DNA of 64,000 nt from Panorpa germanica (GCA_963678705.1 OY783203.1:29618535-29682534), one strand, 5' to 3'. Numbered from the stretch's first letter, positions 10,450 through 23,109 are shown. The notes: generated by a model not told the origin, from the letters alone. Numbers and translations: made by a program.

Positions 10450-11250
10450 CATACTTGTATCTGAGATTACTAATTAACTTTTCTTATTTAAGCTATAACT
10501 AACCTATTGTAGTAATCCTATCAGAGACGGCCCGAAAAAACGCGGGGCCTGGTGCAAAGATGACTTGCGGAACAAAAAAAATATGATTGATTGTATTTTG
10601 CTACTTGTTATATTATAAAAATTGGTATAGTAAGGACACATGAAAGTGGCAAATAAGTTCTTTTAGAAAATGATTATTATTAATCAAAAATATCCATTAT
10701 TATTAATAATTAAATTAAAATAGTATAAAATATAATTTGGTATGCAAAACGACAGGCTCATTTTCATTTTCAAGTAGGGTAACCTTGTAACAAACTCATG
10801 TCTGCCAATTTATCATTTGCAATAAATGTGTAAGCATTGTTAAATAGATAAATAGAATAACACACAATGTTACAATAATTCAGATCTCGGAAGATTATAT
10901 TTTCGAATAATTAACAATAAATTAATAAAATTTAAGGTATAAGTACTACTGAATAAGACGGTTCCATCATAAACTGACCGCAACTAGAATATAAAAATCA
11001 GGTAATATAAAACTTAGTCATAAAAATTCTAAAAAGTCATTAAACTGACCATTGCCAATTATGTAGTAATAATACAATGTCCTTGACATATCGATTTATA
11101 GAAAATCAAATATTTATCTACTAATAAAAGTAATTAAGATTTTATGTACTTTTTTCAAAATCACTGTTTGCACAACTTTGTTAATTACCAAACATCTTGT
11201 ATAGTGTTTTTTTTTATTGTTTTTAATTAACTTTTAAATAAATTGAACAC
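10450..11250. other. AT-rich stretch with a possible hAT end
   Basis: At 10524-10560 the words CAGAGACGGCCC and CGCGGGGCCTGGTGC look like one terminus of another GC-ended hAT-like element. I found no matching second end. The rest is AT-rich. Confidence 0.3.
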
Positions 11251-11254
11251 TAAC

Positions 11255-11310
11255 CCTATTACCGACGACCTTCTACTAATTTTGGCAGTGTTTTCTTTGG
11301 GTCTCCTATT
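11255..11310 (-). mobile_element. SINE tail fragment, minus strand
   Basis: 'CCCTATTACCGACGACCTTC' followed by 'TTTTGGCAGTGTTTTC' is the reverse complement of the SINE body region (GTCGTCGGTAATAGG). Only part of the body is left. Confidence 0.5.
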
Positions 11311-12924
11311 TTAGATAAACCTACTAATTAATTAATGTGTGATTAGATACAGAAAATAATTAATTAAACTACAAAATACCCAAACTTATCAGTTTTTTTC
11401 AATTAAATAAAGTATAAACACAACACCCAGTCGTTACATCTTGATATGAACTCAAACAAGTCGTATGACATGCCTAATTTCTTAAATATATCATTTAACT
11501 AGTTATAACTTAATTTATTAAACTAAATCTCATCTTTCATTTTACAATTAGTTTTATTTTACTAAACCTTGCAATATAAATAGCGCGAACACAGTGGCCG
11601 AAAACGATATGTTTGAAACTAAACTGCTGTGTATCTGGATTTAATTTTCCAACCAGCGCTATATTTTCAGGATTGATGGTTGTTTCGTTTAGTTAAATAT
11701 ATTTAATGTGTAGCAGTAGCAGTGTAGGTCACAAGATGACGACTCGACACCGTAACTGCTAATGTTTGCCGACGATTCGACTAAGTATCGGAACAAAATC
11801 GTTAAATTTTCGTAACTGCCATGCAACTACTTGTTTTATATGTTCTATTTAATACAGTTATTAACTAAAGTAAGTGAGTGCACTAGAAAAACGACCCGCC
11901 TTTTTAAAATTAATATTTAACTAAAATAAGTTTGGAAATGGAAGTTTCTCGTTTTCAAAAATTGGTCTAAAATATTAATAAAATCGAAATGAACTACGAT
12001 TATTATTGTTTTTTCTTTTATTTTACATAATGTGTAATTTTGTGTTAGTCTCTTTCTAGAAAACATATTTCACCTTCTTTATTTTCTTTAATAATTTTTA
12101 TTTTTCAAAGAAATCGTTTACAAATGTTACCTACCGTTAAATAGTAAACATAATTTAATTCAACATTAAAAATATTACTTAAATATAACGTTCAGTTACT
12201 ATTCGAATCATAAAAAAAAACTTTCTTTAAAATAAAAATAATTAATTTTAAGCAAAATATTTTAGGTTATACTAAATTAAAAAAAAATCTTCAATGCAGA
12301 ATCCTCTTAAGTAATAATAATAATAAATAATAAAATACCTTAAGCGTAAACGATAAGAAGAAGAAGAAGACCTTGCTGATCTCCAGGATGTTGTAATAAT
12401 CTGAATACAAATAGCTCACAGATGTTTAAAACCACAATTATACACATATACAATATTTATTACAAGAATATAACCTCAAAACTTGTACACCTTATCTGAC
12501 ATTTAAGATAATGTTACTAGCTATGCTATGTATATTGCTATATGTACGTACTACGTATTATATACAAGCCACCAACAACCACTATGATCACTTGTATTCT
12601 GTGTTTGTCAATATTACGACTAAAGTCAGAAGTCATGAGCGCGTGGGGACATGTACAAAAGTACTTTTACTTATAACTCTAGAAAAATAAATGTATCCCC
12701 ACTTTTCAATTCAATTGCTTGCCAACGAATAATATAGTAAGCTGATTGTAAAATTCCATCAATGATTTGGAATGAGCATTACACTGACAGCAAGTATAAT
12801 GACAATGACGCGTCTCAAAAATTATATTCAAAATAGGTCAAACGCTGTCGATTTACTTTAACTATATCCTGAAAGTCAAGCAACTATTAAAAAGGTATCT
12901 AACATGCGTACTTAGATTTGGTAA
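11311..12924. other. AT-rich stretch, nothing recognised
   Basis: Includes poly-A runs and a short GAA/AAG run at 12353-12370. A 'CAGCGCTATATTTTC' word near 11654 also occurs near 1276, hinting at a further dispersed repeat, but the shared stretch is short. No gene seen. Confidence 0.4.
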
Positions 12925-13020
12925 CTTGGCATTAGCTAATTCCAAGGTTCATTTTCTACTTCTCATAGACATAACGTGTTAACGTGTTATATTGTGTTAC
13001 ATTTTCTATCTGGGTAAAAA
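12925..13020 (+). repeat. dispersed repeat P, copy
   Basis: Shares 'TTAGCTAATTCCAAGG' followed by TTCATTTTCTACTTCTCA and a later TATCTGGGT with copies at 20545-20660 (plus) and 20995-21075 (minus). Weaker copies are at 21955, 25250, 25425 and 48620. I cannot classify the family; no terminal inverted repeat was identified. Confidence 0.5.
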
Positions 13021-14214
13021 GTTTTGCACGCTGTGTTTCCTTAAGATCGGGAAGAACTGGTTATGTTCTTTTTATTTCATATTTAACCTGCAAGATCTGG
13101 AATTTATCCTTTTACCAGTATTATTTCATAAACTGATCTAAATTATATATTTGTTTTCTTATGCGCTATCTTAATAATGTCTTCGTGTAACAGCGCATGG
13201 CAATGTTTTTAAAAGTTAACAATTTATTCCCAGCAATAATATAGGCTGGGCTAATATACTTTGAAGTCAATCTGATTAAAAACGACGAATTTTAGTAAAC
13301 GCCGTTTTAAATACATATTAAGAAAAAGGCATCTAAAGTTTTTTGTCAAGTAATTTTTGTACAACACATATCTGTAAAATTTAATACCAACAAATAGTGG
13401 TTCTATCGACTATTGGTATCAGCCTCCTGAAGGTTTTCGAGAAAAAAGTTAATTATGAATGGGTACAATTGAATTTAGCGTGTGAGCAAAAAGTAATTTA
13501 AACAGAGGTCTCATAGCAGTAGCAGACTACCAGTGGCCTTAAATTCATATGTACAGATCCAAATTACACAACTAATTAAAGAAAGATGAATAACGCAATT
13601 ATTTCAATTATAATTTGAATTAGAAGCACTCATTGCAAAACTTCAGCTCACCTTTGCAAAATCAACATTAGAATAAATGATAGATGTAAATGTGATTGTT
13701 TTGAAACATTATAATATACGAGTATTATACTTGAATGTATTCACAAAGTATTAAATTTGTTACAAAAACCTATGAAAATTAGTACATATTCAAATGGCAC
13801 CAATTTGTAAAAAAGAGGATACAATTGTTTCATAAATAATGCAATTAATTAGTTCTTCGTCGGTTCTAAAAAAATTCCCAAAAGAGATCTACTTAGTTTT
13901 GCAATATACGAATATGCAATGACGAGAATGACACGGAAAATAAAATACCATTTTGTAAAACCGTTTTTATTGAAGACGCTTGCTGTTTAGTTTATAGCGG
14001 TCATTAATTTTATAGTTCAGTGACTCATAAAATTTTAAGTGTATTCCTCAATACTCCTTAAATAACTATAAAAACACCGATATTGAAATATTTAATACAT
14101 TTCGTGTCAATAATCCTTAAAACATGAAGAAACTCTTCTTGGGTAGTAGAGGATTATTGGTAGTACAGCTGGAGGCATATAGGTTAGGCCCTTTAAACAG
14201 GAAACGTATTTAAC
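13021..14214. other. AT-rich stretch, nothing recognised
   Basis: No coding remnant or paired repeat supported. Confidence 0.4.
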
Positions 14215-14415
14215 GTAATATTTTTTATCTAACGTTACGTTTTATTATTTACCGAAATTTAACATAATTCTGTTACATAACCAAAAGACATTAAAAAATC
14301 TTTTACCAATTTTATATGTAACATTCTATCATCTTGCATTAAAGCTATATTAACGACTGAAAATGTACATTTATTTCGTTTTGTTATGTTAAATTAACCT
14401 TAAATATATGTAGCT
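14215..14415 (+). repeat. dispersed repeat W, copy 1
   Basis: Shares an ordered series of words with 43920-44210 (reverse orientation) and 47220-47515 (same orientation): 'AACGTAATATTTTTT', 'CCGAAATTTAACATAATTC', AAGACATTAAAAA, 'TTTTATATGTAACATT' and a terminal TTAACCT. The order is conserved in all three, so this is a real family. Its class is unknown. Confidence 0.55.
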
Positions 14416-15263
14416 TAGTTTATCGGGATTAATTTACTAGACATATCATATAGTTTTAAGCAATGTACTCACCAAAAAGATTAGTAAACGTTGCCGGTTA
14501 ATTTGCTTCATTGAATTCATTGAAAAACACGTACTGACGATTATCATTCTGATCTTTTTGTAAACATAACAAAACTACATTCAAAGAAGAAATTTGAAAA
14601 ATCGTCACAAGTTAACAGACGTCAGGTAATCAGTTACAAAATAGGTCCCTAAATCTATCACTGAGTAATCTTTTCGTCAGATAAGACGGTCTGTTGCATT
14701 GCATTTTAAATTACCACTTCAATATTAATTATTAATTCAACAAAGCAAGTGCGTAAAATAATTCTAATTATTTAATCCTATAAAACTGTATCTGTATTAC
14801 GAGTATTTCTTCGGAAACATTTTCATTATGATGAGGACATAGCTTAAGAGCATAGCATGTATGAGCAAGTACAAGTGTTTAATAAACATTAGAAGAAACA
14901 AAACCACTTTTATGACGTCAATAGTAATGTCTACTTGTTTAGAATAATAATTAAATTCTTACTCAGAATCAAATGTGCATTATCATTGAGTAATTCATAT
15001 TTTTATAATTACTTTATTCCAATAATAATATTATATATGTTATTACATTATTCCACTACAATTACCATGGATAAATTTTCCGTATTTTTTTATAATAAGA
15101 TTATAAACGATAGAATAACTGAATATATACCAGTTATAAAGCAAACAAACTTTATGCATTATTCATTGTATATCTAACCAGAGACGGATCTACGGACTAG
15201 GATATTGGACGTGGGCTTCGAAGCTCATGAAACCCTGCAACCATCCTGAACAACAAGTTCAAG
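14416..15263. other. AT-rich stretch with a possible hAT terminus
   Basis: At 15181-15205 'CAGAGACGGATCTACGGAC' looks like a hAT-type end, but no partner end is visible. The 80-codon frame at 14935-15177 is I/Y/F-rich and has no motif. Confidence 0.35.
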
Positions 15264-15267
15264 TTAA

Positions 15268-15647
15268 GTATCATTCCCACTCACTGTTTTAGTTTTGTAT
15301 TTAATTTAAAATGTACATCATATTGGGAATACGCGAAGGTATTTCCTGTACCATTTTTAATTAAAAGAAACTATATTAAATTATAATCTCCAAAATGTGG
15401 CAATGTGTCAAAATGCAGTAGGATTTATTTTTAAAAGAAGTTCAATGTCAATTTGTCAAAAATATAGAAGTAAAAACAGCAATTTTAATTATTCCACATT
15501 CAATTTTGTTGAACTGTCAAAATTTAATAAATAACAAATTAAAACACGATTGTGACAAGGAATGCCTATTCTGAAAACCTGATATCTAAATTAAAATGTT
15601 AAATAAAGACGTAAATTAAATATCGAAACAGTCAGTGGGAATGAGGC
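15268..15647 (-). mobile_element. TTAA-flanked MITE, copy 1, 380 bp
   Basis: Begins GTATCATTCCCACTCACTG and ends CAGTCAGTGGGAATGAGGC, forming terminal inverted repeats of about 20 bp. TTAA lies immediately outside both ends (15264-15267, 15648-15651), the target preference of piggyBac-type transposases. The interior is the reverse complement of the interior of the 30930-31516 copy, with shared words such as ATTTTGACAGATTGTCACAT in diverged form. There is no coding capacity. Assignment to piggyBac rests on the TTAA alone, since the termini do not start with the CCY usual for that superfamily. Confidence 0.75.
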
Positions 15648-15651
15648 TTAA

Positions 15652-16020
15652 CAAGTTAAACGCAATAGAAATCAAATTTCACCATTTATTTCCATATTGT
15701 GGTGAATTGTAAAATGAGCACGCACTTGAGACACAAACGTCTTCATTTCTCTTCAAGCGACCTATAAATTTTTCCGACATTGACGTAATGAACTCATATA
15801 ATTGATTCATTAACAATTCCTCATTAATTAATTGTACCAATACTTGTAATTCCGAAGTAAAGAATATTCGATAATTAATATTGCTTTTATTAAATACTTT
15901 AATTACATTTCCGTTTTAATTGTTTGCAATACAAAGAATTACATTTTAATAATGGAATAATACTAATAGTATTAAGAAGAATAATTAATATAAATTACTC
16001 GGGCAATTCTGAACATTTTT
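15652..16020. other. AT-rich stretch, nothing recognised
   Basis: No gene or repeat supported. Confidence 0.4.
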
Positions 16021-16115
16021 TATACCTTCCGATGCCGAATCCTATCACCGACAACCACTTAGGCACTTCTGTGGTGTTGTGGCCTCATAAATATCGAATA
16101 AACCACAGAGTAATA
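16021..16115 (-). mobile_element. SINE tail fragment, minus strand
   Basis: 'CTTCCGATGCCGAATCCTAT' followed by 'CACCGACAACCAC', 'GTGGTGTTGTGGCCTCATAA' and AATAAACCACAG matches the SINE body in reverse complement. The head is not recognisable. The 84-codon frame at 15924-16178 crosses this fragment and is chance. Confidence 0.55.
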
Positions 16116-16619
16116 AGTTCAACGTCATGCAATAATGCTCTCCTCTACTGTGTCCTCTTGCACTTTTTATATAAATAAATAAATTAACATTTTGGAAAAA
16201 TTAACATAACAAACAAAACGTTTTGATTAATCTTTGACATGTATTTTTTCGTAAACTTATTTAGGTTAAAAAATTTGTAAAACAAATTATTAATCACCAT
16301 TTTTAATTAATTTTATATAAAACTTAGCATGACTTTTCATAATCAAAAGACAGCGCTAGGACAAATGTCTACACTGTGAGAAAAACTGCTTTGTGTCATA
16401 GTATCATGAATTTCAATTTTGCCGCATGTTTTAGTTATGCATAATATGTTACAGAAAAAATAAGTATCAAGAATATTCTTCCTTTCTCACAATCATCTTA
16501 ATACACAACCCAGGTATTAGTAGTAGATGACATATCACATACGCACTCATATGGATCTCTGTTGTATAAAAGAGATGGCAAATCTGCGGACGTATTTTAA
16601 ATTTCTATAACATTAGATC
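16116..16619. other. AT-rich stretch, nothing recognised
   Basis: No gene or repeat supported. Confidence 0.4.
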
Positions 16620-16624
16620 CATTT

Positions 16625-16776
16625 AATAACTATAGAGACAAAATGCTTTTGTAATTGTTAATATCTGCTAAAATATAAGGAGTTATTAAAAAATAATTGG
16701 ACATTTGAGATTCTAGTAACCAACTTTATCAATATATAGTACAGTTTTACAGAAATTAAGTCATGGTTCACAAGCA
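16625..16776 (-). repeat. dispersed repeat Q, copy 1, minus strand
   Basis: In reverse complement this gives GTGAACCATGACTTAATTTC, then 'ACTATATATTGATAAAGTTG', then TCCAATTATTTTTTAATAAC. The same order of words occurs at 23110-23275, 32068-32210 and 34795-34930 on the plus strand. Unknown class. Confidence 0.6.
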
Positions 16777-17535
16777 AATAATTTTCAGTTCGTAAAATAA
16801 GATATGATTCTAAATGCACTATGAAGTTAACACCAACATAATAACAAAAATGTTGTTGACAACGCGTTGTTGCCGTAAAAATGTGCCGTGAAATTGACTT
16901 GAAGTTAGATCATATTAAGTGCACCCTCGTATAAGAGTATGAAATAAATTATTGATTGTTATTAACAATTTCACATTTATTATAAAAAAAAACTTCCAAA
17001 CATCCTACTTTAAAATACTCATAAAATCTTTTTTTATTTATCAAACTAGTTCGCAAATTTCAATATTAATTATTTGTTTTGATTATTATAATTATCTATT
17101 TGACCATAAAAAGACAACATTAAAAAACCGAAAATTCTATTAACTTGTAATATATATTTCTTTAAACTAGATTTTTTAAAACTATGATTAATAATTAACC
17201 ATTAATTTTAGATAAACATCATTAATTTAAATTCGTTTTAAATAATGTAATTAATATTTTTATTTATGAGTCAGATCTATAATTTTAATTAAATAATTAG
17301 TGGCCAACAGCAAAATTTAAGTAATTTGCGTTTTACAAATTCGTTATTTAACTTTGCATTTAAGGTTGGTAGAAATGTTTTGTTTACACCATTTAAAAAA
17401 ATCTAACCTAAAAACTAGGTAAAACTTAAAAAAAGATATTTTGTCAAATGTATGACGTCGACGTGGGATTAAAAAGACATTAACGTGACGTAATTAAGAA
17501 TGGCTTCTAATGTGCAGTACATAATCAAACATTTA
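16777..17535. other. AT-rich stretch, nothing recognised
   Basis: No gene or paired repeat supported. Confidence 0.4.
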
Positions 17536-17537
17536 TT

Positions 17538-17574
17538 AGACAGCGGTGTAGATCACATATATAAGAGTTAATAA
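17538..17574 (+). mobile_element. SINE tail scrap, plus strand
   Basis: 'GACAGCGGTGTAGATCACAT' followed by ATATAAGAG matches the SINE body start. Nothing of the family is visible beyond it. Confidence 0.45.
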
Positions 17575-18369
17575 TAAGTAAGTTGAGTAAAATAAACTAA
17601 ATGAAAAATTATAACGAATTAAAACAGAAAATATAACATTTGTAAAATGAACAACCGTTAAATAACACGCATTACCAAATTTAATAAATTTATTGGTCAC
17701 TTTCTATTTCACAAATAGATTATTTACAAATTTTTTAAAATATTTATACATTACTTTCATTGCGAAAACACAGAAAATTTAGTTCAATTATTTGCAAAGA
17801 AATCGTTAAATTATTTTCTTATTACTTAATAATCTCACATAACGCCAGGATTACGCAGCATTTCGGGGCCACCCATTAATTACGTCATACGCACAGGGAG
17901 AGGAGAGGTTCTGAATAAATTAATTTTAATTGCCATTGGTGAAGAAAACATTGAGCCAGTAATTCCCAAATGCTATGCCTTTGAGTTCGATTCCGAGACC
18001 TGCGCTACATTTTCTGGGTAGATGGTATATTGGATCATATGCTAAATATAATATAACATATAACATATCTAAGAGAAGATGACAACATTTATTTGTTTTT
18101 AGTAATAGCACTAATATCGGATATATACTGACTTAACTAAATTTAAAACAGATACATTTTTACATGGACTTGCTTTTGCCAATTTTTCTTATTATCAAAA
18201 TCAAGTGACAATATTTATTTTTATTCTATTTATAAACAATAAAATTTGTAGAACTATTTACCTGTTATCGTTTCAAAAATTTGTACGAAACACAATATTT
18301 AAAAAAAAAATAGTTTAATGCAAAAAATAAACTTATAAATCATTAATTTTTGAATATTATTAAACTGTT
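17575..18369. other. AT-rich stretch, nothing recognised
   Basis: No gene or repeat supported. Confidence 0.4.
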
Positions 18370-18565
18370 AAAACGAAGAAGCTGGTGAACACGGTCAGGG
18401 TCGCTGCGTGTTCAATGAGTACTAGCGAAGTAAAAGATAAAAGCCCCTCACTTTACCTACGCCCCCACCCCTGTACTCAGGTGATGCAGAAGAAGGTGGC
18501 AATGGAAACGGATCCGGTATAGTTTTGGGAATTCATAGAGTTTAACCCATATTGTTGCAACGTGC
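18370..18565. other. less AT-rich patch, no assigned function
   Basis: Stands out from its surroundings by composition. A plus-strand run from about 18482 reads G-D-A-E-E-G-G-N-G-N-G-S-G before stopping at 18543, but there is no start, splice pair or family that I recognise. It may be a decayed mobile-element fragment. Confidence 0.25.
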
Positions 18566-18910
18566 TATAAGTACTTGAATTGAGAGAGTAGTTGTTTAAA
18601 TGCGAAATATAAAATTCCAAATCGTGTTGAAGATTCCCTGGGGCAAGATTTTGTGAAATCCGATTTATTTTATATTATAAAAACAATTGAATTATTTATT
18701 TAAACATTTTATGTACACAAATGAAACGTTTTACTTTATTTTTAACTGTGCATTGAATTCTTTTGTTGTACTCAAATATTCTTCACAAAGTCTTACGAAA
18801 TCGCAGATTAATCAGTTGTGTTGTACCCATTGGCACTCTCACATTGGAAACGTATACGTATGTATCAGTGATACCTCACTACCCTGGTCCTTCTCGGATT
18901 CAAAAGGTCA
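18566..18910. other. AT-rich stretch, nothing recognised
   Basis: Covered partly by a 92-codon plus-strand frame (18687-18965) that has no motif and runs into a dispersed repeat, so it is not called. Confidence 0.4.
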
Positions 18911-19050
18911 GAACATAACAGACATAGACGTGCGACAAAGATGGCTGCTAAAAATGGTTTATTAGGCATATCTCCTTACTAGTACGTCCTATGATAAAAA
19001 TAGTTATTATCAAACTTTTAGAAGACTCAATTCTCTACAAGTTTTGAATA
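18911..19050 (+). repeat. dispersed repeat with a copy at 30350-30460
   Basis: 'AAGATGGCTGCTAAAAATGG' and then 'ATAGTTATTATCAAACTTTT' with 'AGACTCAATTCTC' align with 'AGATGGCGGCTAAAAATAAT', 'ATAGTTATTGTCAATCTGAT' and 'AGACTACTCGATGTCC' at 30350-30445. Two copies only; class unknown. Confidence 0.45.
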
Positions 19051-20005
19051 CAACATTTTTTTGTGTGTCTTACAGGGACGGAGCTACGTTACTCCAAAGT
19101 AGGGCACTTTAATGAAAATATAAAATATTTCAATTTTGAGCTCAATTTTTTATGTTTATTTGTTATACCATATTGTTATTACCATACTGTCTATTGTCCA
19201 GGCATTGCTTACTCATTTCCACATCACCATCAAGTAGACTCGATTTTATTTGTCGTTTTCCCAGTAGGAATCCATAAGAACAGTAGAAATGTTATAAAAT
19301 ATTCTATTATTCCTATTCACTTATTAATATTTCGCCTTCCACGTTTAATATATTCGCTTTATAACAGATATAGCAAAACTAGTTATCATTTTGCTAAAAC
19401 AAGGCGTTTGTTTATATAAAAAAATGGTTCCGTGTTTAGATTATCTATGTGGATTATAATTTCATGGCTTCTATAATTAAAATTCCAAATTATAATCACA
19501 TTTATTAGGTAATGTGATATTAAGAATACTGAATTAGAACAAATTAAGTCTCAGTACAGAAGAGCGCGTTTACGTGTTTTACTAATTAGTAAAAGTTGTT
19601 CACTAGATCAATTTATAAGCAAGGACAAATTTGTAAAAACAAGTTATCTTACATTTGTAATCAGATTATTATTGAAGAGTATTTAAGACATTTTTTATAT
19701 GAATATTTTTTGGATTAATCATTATTAATTGGAAGTCACGAGCTACCTGAAAGTATGCCTGTAATTTAAACTATTGAAATAATATATATACACACTATGA
19801 CAAAACACTGTAAAAATTACTTTGACTAAGACTTAAAAAATTCTATGTAAATCATATTTTTATTTGATGTTATAGGAATTTTTGCATATTTCTTACAGCT
19901 GCTGAATTTTTATAATAACCGCCAGACTTCTGTGAGTTCAGGTTACATAACCGAACCATCTTTATATTTTTTGTGTTATTTTATGTGTTCTCGTTATCGT
20001 AATCT
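19051..20005. other. AT-rich stretch with a possible hAT end
   Basis: 'CAGGGACGGAGCTACG' at 19074-19089 is a typical hAT-type terminus with no partner found. The 118-codon plus-strand frame at 19063-19419 starts on it, is rich in Y, F and I, and shows no domain. Confidence 0.35.
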
Positions 20006-20085
20006 TATTAAGCAGTGGTGTAATTCACATATATGAGCCTACGACATCATCGGAACCATAGTAACTTATTCTTTATTTATAATAG
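20006..20085 (+). mobile_element. SINE tail fragment, plus strand
   Basis: 'AAGCAGTGGTGTAATTCACA' with TATATGAGCC and ACGACATCAT matches the SINE body. It is truncated on both sides. Confidence 0.55.
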
Positions 20086-20544
20086 TAAATTCAGAACTGA
20101 AATGAATTTAAATCAAAGCAGTTTAAATGGGTATACACTTACTTCATCAATTTTTTTAATTACAATCCTATTTACTATTAAATTTACAAATTTATAAATT
20201 TACTATTTTTAAGAAGGCTTTAGGAAGTAAATTAAACTAATAGTCTTCAAAATTATAAATAAAGATGTATCTGTTAGCTTTAGTGTAAAAACACTCCTTA
20301 AGAATTGCAATCTAATATCACTGTTGACTATAAATATGTTGATAGACGAGGTAAACATAATAAAAGATGATCGGTGACAAGATGCAGCATCGTAAATAGG
20401 CCTTCCTGTTTAACTACAGTCCTGTTTCCAAATTTTGAATCATTTTTTCTTTGTCATGTTTTTAATTTTAAAGATACTTTAATAACAAAATACATAACTT
20501 TTAAACATCTAAAAAATTCTGAGTATAAATTGTCTTGCAGTGCA
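20086..20544. other. AT-rich stretch, nothing recognised
   Basis: No gene or repeat supported. Confidence 0.4.
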
Positions 20545-20660
20545 ATATTACACTTGCTAGCTTGCCACTAGCTTAAACCAAGGTTTATTTTCTACTTCTC
20601 ATTAACAAATTGTTTTGTAATGTTACATTGCTTTAGCGTTTCTACCTGGGTCTATTCTAA
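20545..20660 (+). repeat. dispersed repeat P, copy
   Basis: 'CACTTGCTAGCTTGCCACTA' then 'CCAAGGTTTATTTTCTACTT' then a later TTTCTACCTGGGTC, in the same order as 12925-13020 and, reversed, 20995-21075. Confidence 0.55.
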
Positions 20661-20994
20661 TGTATATACATTTCATATTAATAAAAATTAATCAATTAAG
20701 AATTCAATAAACAACTAAATAAACTGAAGATTAAGAATAATAAATACCAAGATATGTTTAGTCAACAATTAATGAAGTCTGTAGTGTTTACAGATAGTCC
20801 ATGTACGCGGAAACTTCTTGAGCATCGGGTAATCAAGACCGGGAGTCCTTGGATTCAGCACCTTTCAACTGTTCTTCATTAGAGTTATGATTTTGAATGC
20901 AAATAACCAAGCATATATTTATATTAAACGCAATACTTTATATTTGTAACAATAATAATTTATCCTTGCACATGCTGTATATTTTATGTGAGTG
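20661..20994. other. AT-rich stretch, nothing recognised
   Basis: No gene or repeat supported. Confidence 0.4.
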
Positions 20995-21075
20995 ATAGAA
21001 AATGAACCTTGGAATTAGCTTATAGCAAGTTAGCAAGCTTGAAACTAAGACTGCAAGGTAATTTCTACCTAGATA
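20995..21075 (-). repeat. dispersed repeat P, copy, minus strand
   Basis: 'GAAAATGAACCTTGGAATTA' followed by GCTTATAGCAAGTTAGCAAG and, later, 'TTTCTACCTAG' is the reverse of the plus-strand copies. Confidence 0.55.
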
Positions 21076-21954
21076 TTACCTATAAGTTTATGTGGACGAC
21101 TCTTGTTATTGTTAAAAGACAGACGCAGACGTAGTTATAACAGAATATGAACAAAAATTGGGTTTCTCAAATGTCCAAATGCAGCCGTCACAATATCGTT
21201 AAGTATACTCCACTAAACACAAAACTATGTTACCTTAAATTCATGTAATATTAACCTAGATATTATTTACTCCTTAAAAATGACTTCTTCAAATTTTATA
21301 TTCGTTAAAAAAATCTTTAAAAGTTTTATGATTACATTAATGAGTAAAAAGGTTGAAATATTTTTTGAAAAACAATAAAATAGGTTAAAAAACGTTGTAT
21401 ATTAGGTAATATTTCTTACGCAGTTTAAATATTGTTATCATTGATATACATTAAATGTACATAACCGCAAAGTTAATTGCATCAACAAAATACCTTCAAT
21501 ACAAATGATTTAATTGTACTGATTCAAAGTTCAAATAGCATGATGTTTACTGTATAGGTAAACGTGTAATATGTATTACATAGCGTAAATAATTTGGATT
21601 ATTTAAGTATAAAATACCGGTAAACCACACCCCGAGTCATGGAAATTTATCACATAATAGCATGGTATAATAATTACGTACGACACAAAATTGTAATTTT
21701 TCGTAAACAATTTCTCAAGCGGTATTACCTAATTGATATAGTTGACATAGTACATACCATAAATATGAGCAACAACATTCTATGACAAAATAGTAGAAAT
21801 TTTAGAGTAAAAAATATTGAAAAAGACATTATTCAAAAAAGGGAGAAAACTTTGTATTATATTCAAGTGGTAATGTTTTTGAAAAACATCAAATTATTAG
21901 CTTGTAGTAAGCTAATAAGTGTGATACTGAATTTCTAGAAAATTTCTAATGTAA
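21076..21954. other. AT-rich stretch with a short palindrome
   Basis: At 21896-21917 'TTAGCTTGTAGTAAGCTAA' is a near-palindrome made of the repeat P core word. The rest is AT-rich with nothing recognised. Confidence 0.35.
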
Positions 21955-22022
21955 AAGAGTAATTGAATCTTGGAATTAGCTTACAGCAAGGTAGTTGCAC
22001 TGTATGGTAATCTCCTACTTGA
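21955..22022 (-). repeat. dispersed repeat P, weak copy, minus strand
   Basis: 'TTGAATCTTGGAATTAGCTT' with ACAGCAAGGTAG matches the family core only. Confidence 0.45.
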
Positions 22023-22635
22023 GGAAAAGTCCTCTATTTACCCTTAGAAGAATCAAAAAATGATGTGAACATAAAAACATTGTTATAATAAGAGACGTAT
22101 CATTAATAGTACGATTGTCAAAAATATGGGACAAAAAATATTGACTAAATACAAAATTGTCAGAATGTCTAATACGGAGAGGGGTCCAATTTACAATTCA
22201 TTAGTTTTTTTGATTGCATTCAGTTTTTATTATAAAAAAAAATCAATTCAAATAATAACAAATATTTGAGAATATATTCAAGATAAACATCTAAATAATT
22301 AATTTAATTGTAATTTATTAAATGCTATTACTTTTACTGTTTATGTTGTCCGTTACCCGCCAAACACAGCTACGTGTATTTAAAGTTTATCTATCATAAC
22401 AAAAGTTACCCGTTACGTAAACAATGTTACCAAATATGCAACGTTTTGTAACAAATTTTACTGGATTTTGAAAATAAATTTATACCTATTTATCCATCAC
22501 GGTTTTAAAGCTTTTTTTAACATAATAAAGTATCTTTCATGTTTTGTGTTTAGTGAGATATAATTAAAGTCCTACAATTTTTAATCAGCCCTAAATAAGA
22601 TTTATTTAAAATTTTGTCTTTCTAAATTCAATTTT
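22023..22635. other. AT-rich stretch, nothing recognised
   Basis: No gene or repeat supported. Confidence 0.4.
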
Positions 22636-22639
22636 TCTA

Positions 22640-22702
22640 AAATTAACAAGGGTCCTCAAGAAGTATTTGCATATGGCCCCTTTGTTTATATCGCCGGCCC
22701 TG
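22640..22702. mobile_element. possible hAT-type terminus
   Basis: 'ATGGCCCCTTTG' followed by 'ATCGCCGGCCCTGAGTG' resembles the right end of a GC-ended hAT-like element (reverse complement starts CAGGGCCGGCG). No matching left end was found, so this is a weak call. Confidence 0.3.
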
Positions 22703-23109
22703 AGTGCTAATAAAATGTGTGATAAAATGATTTATGCAAACGACAATGAACTAGTACCCCAGTTAAAGAATATGGCAGTAGTACTCGAACTATAAATCTC
22801 TACGACAAGTGCACATGCACGTAAAAATGCATTATGCGATGCAGCTATGCATTGCAAATTAAAAAAATCAGATCTATAGTACAAGTTCAACACAAATGAT
22901 TCTGATCTCAACGTTAATGAAGCAAGTTACAAGTTTTGATCTCGTTAAAGTCGTAGTGCGTTGGAGATGGCCAATGCGTTGGCCACCACGTCCTGAACCT
23001 TCTGTTTCTACTAGAAAAAATATGTAATGCAAACTCGAAACTATGCTCGCTGGCTTGTCATTCCGGGCGTCACCATGCGTCACATGCGTCGACCTTGGAG
23101 ATCGACTAT
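22703..23109. other. less AT-rich stretch, nothing recognised
   Basis: The patch at 22950-23105 is relatively GC-rich and carries opposing short frames (22874-23083 minus, 23027-23251 plus) without motifs. It may be an old mobile-element fragment. Confidence 0.35.

Noticed and set aside
12353-12370. GAA/AAG run as a microsatellite locus
   Set aside because: Only about five units; too short to list as a meaningful array.
19063-19419. 118-codon plus-strand frame
   Set aside because: Starts next to a hAT-like terminus, is rich in Y, F and I as expected for AT-rich chance translation, and shows no motif or splice context.
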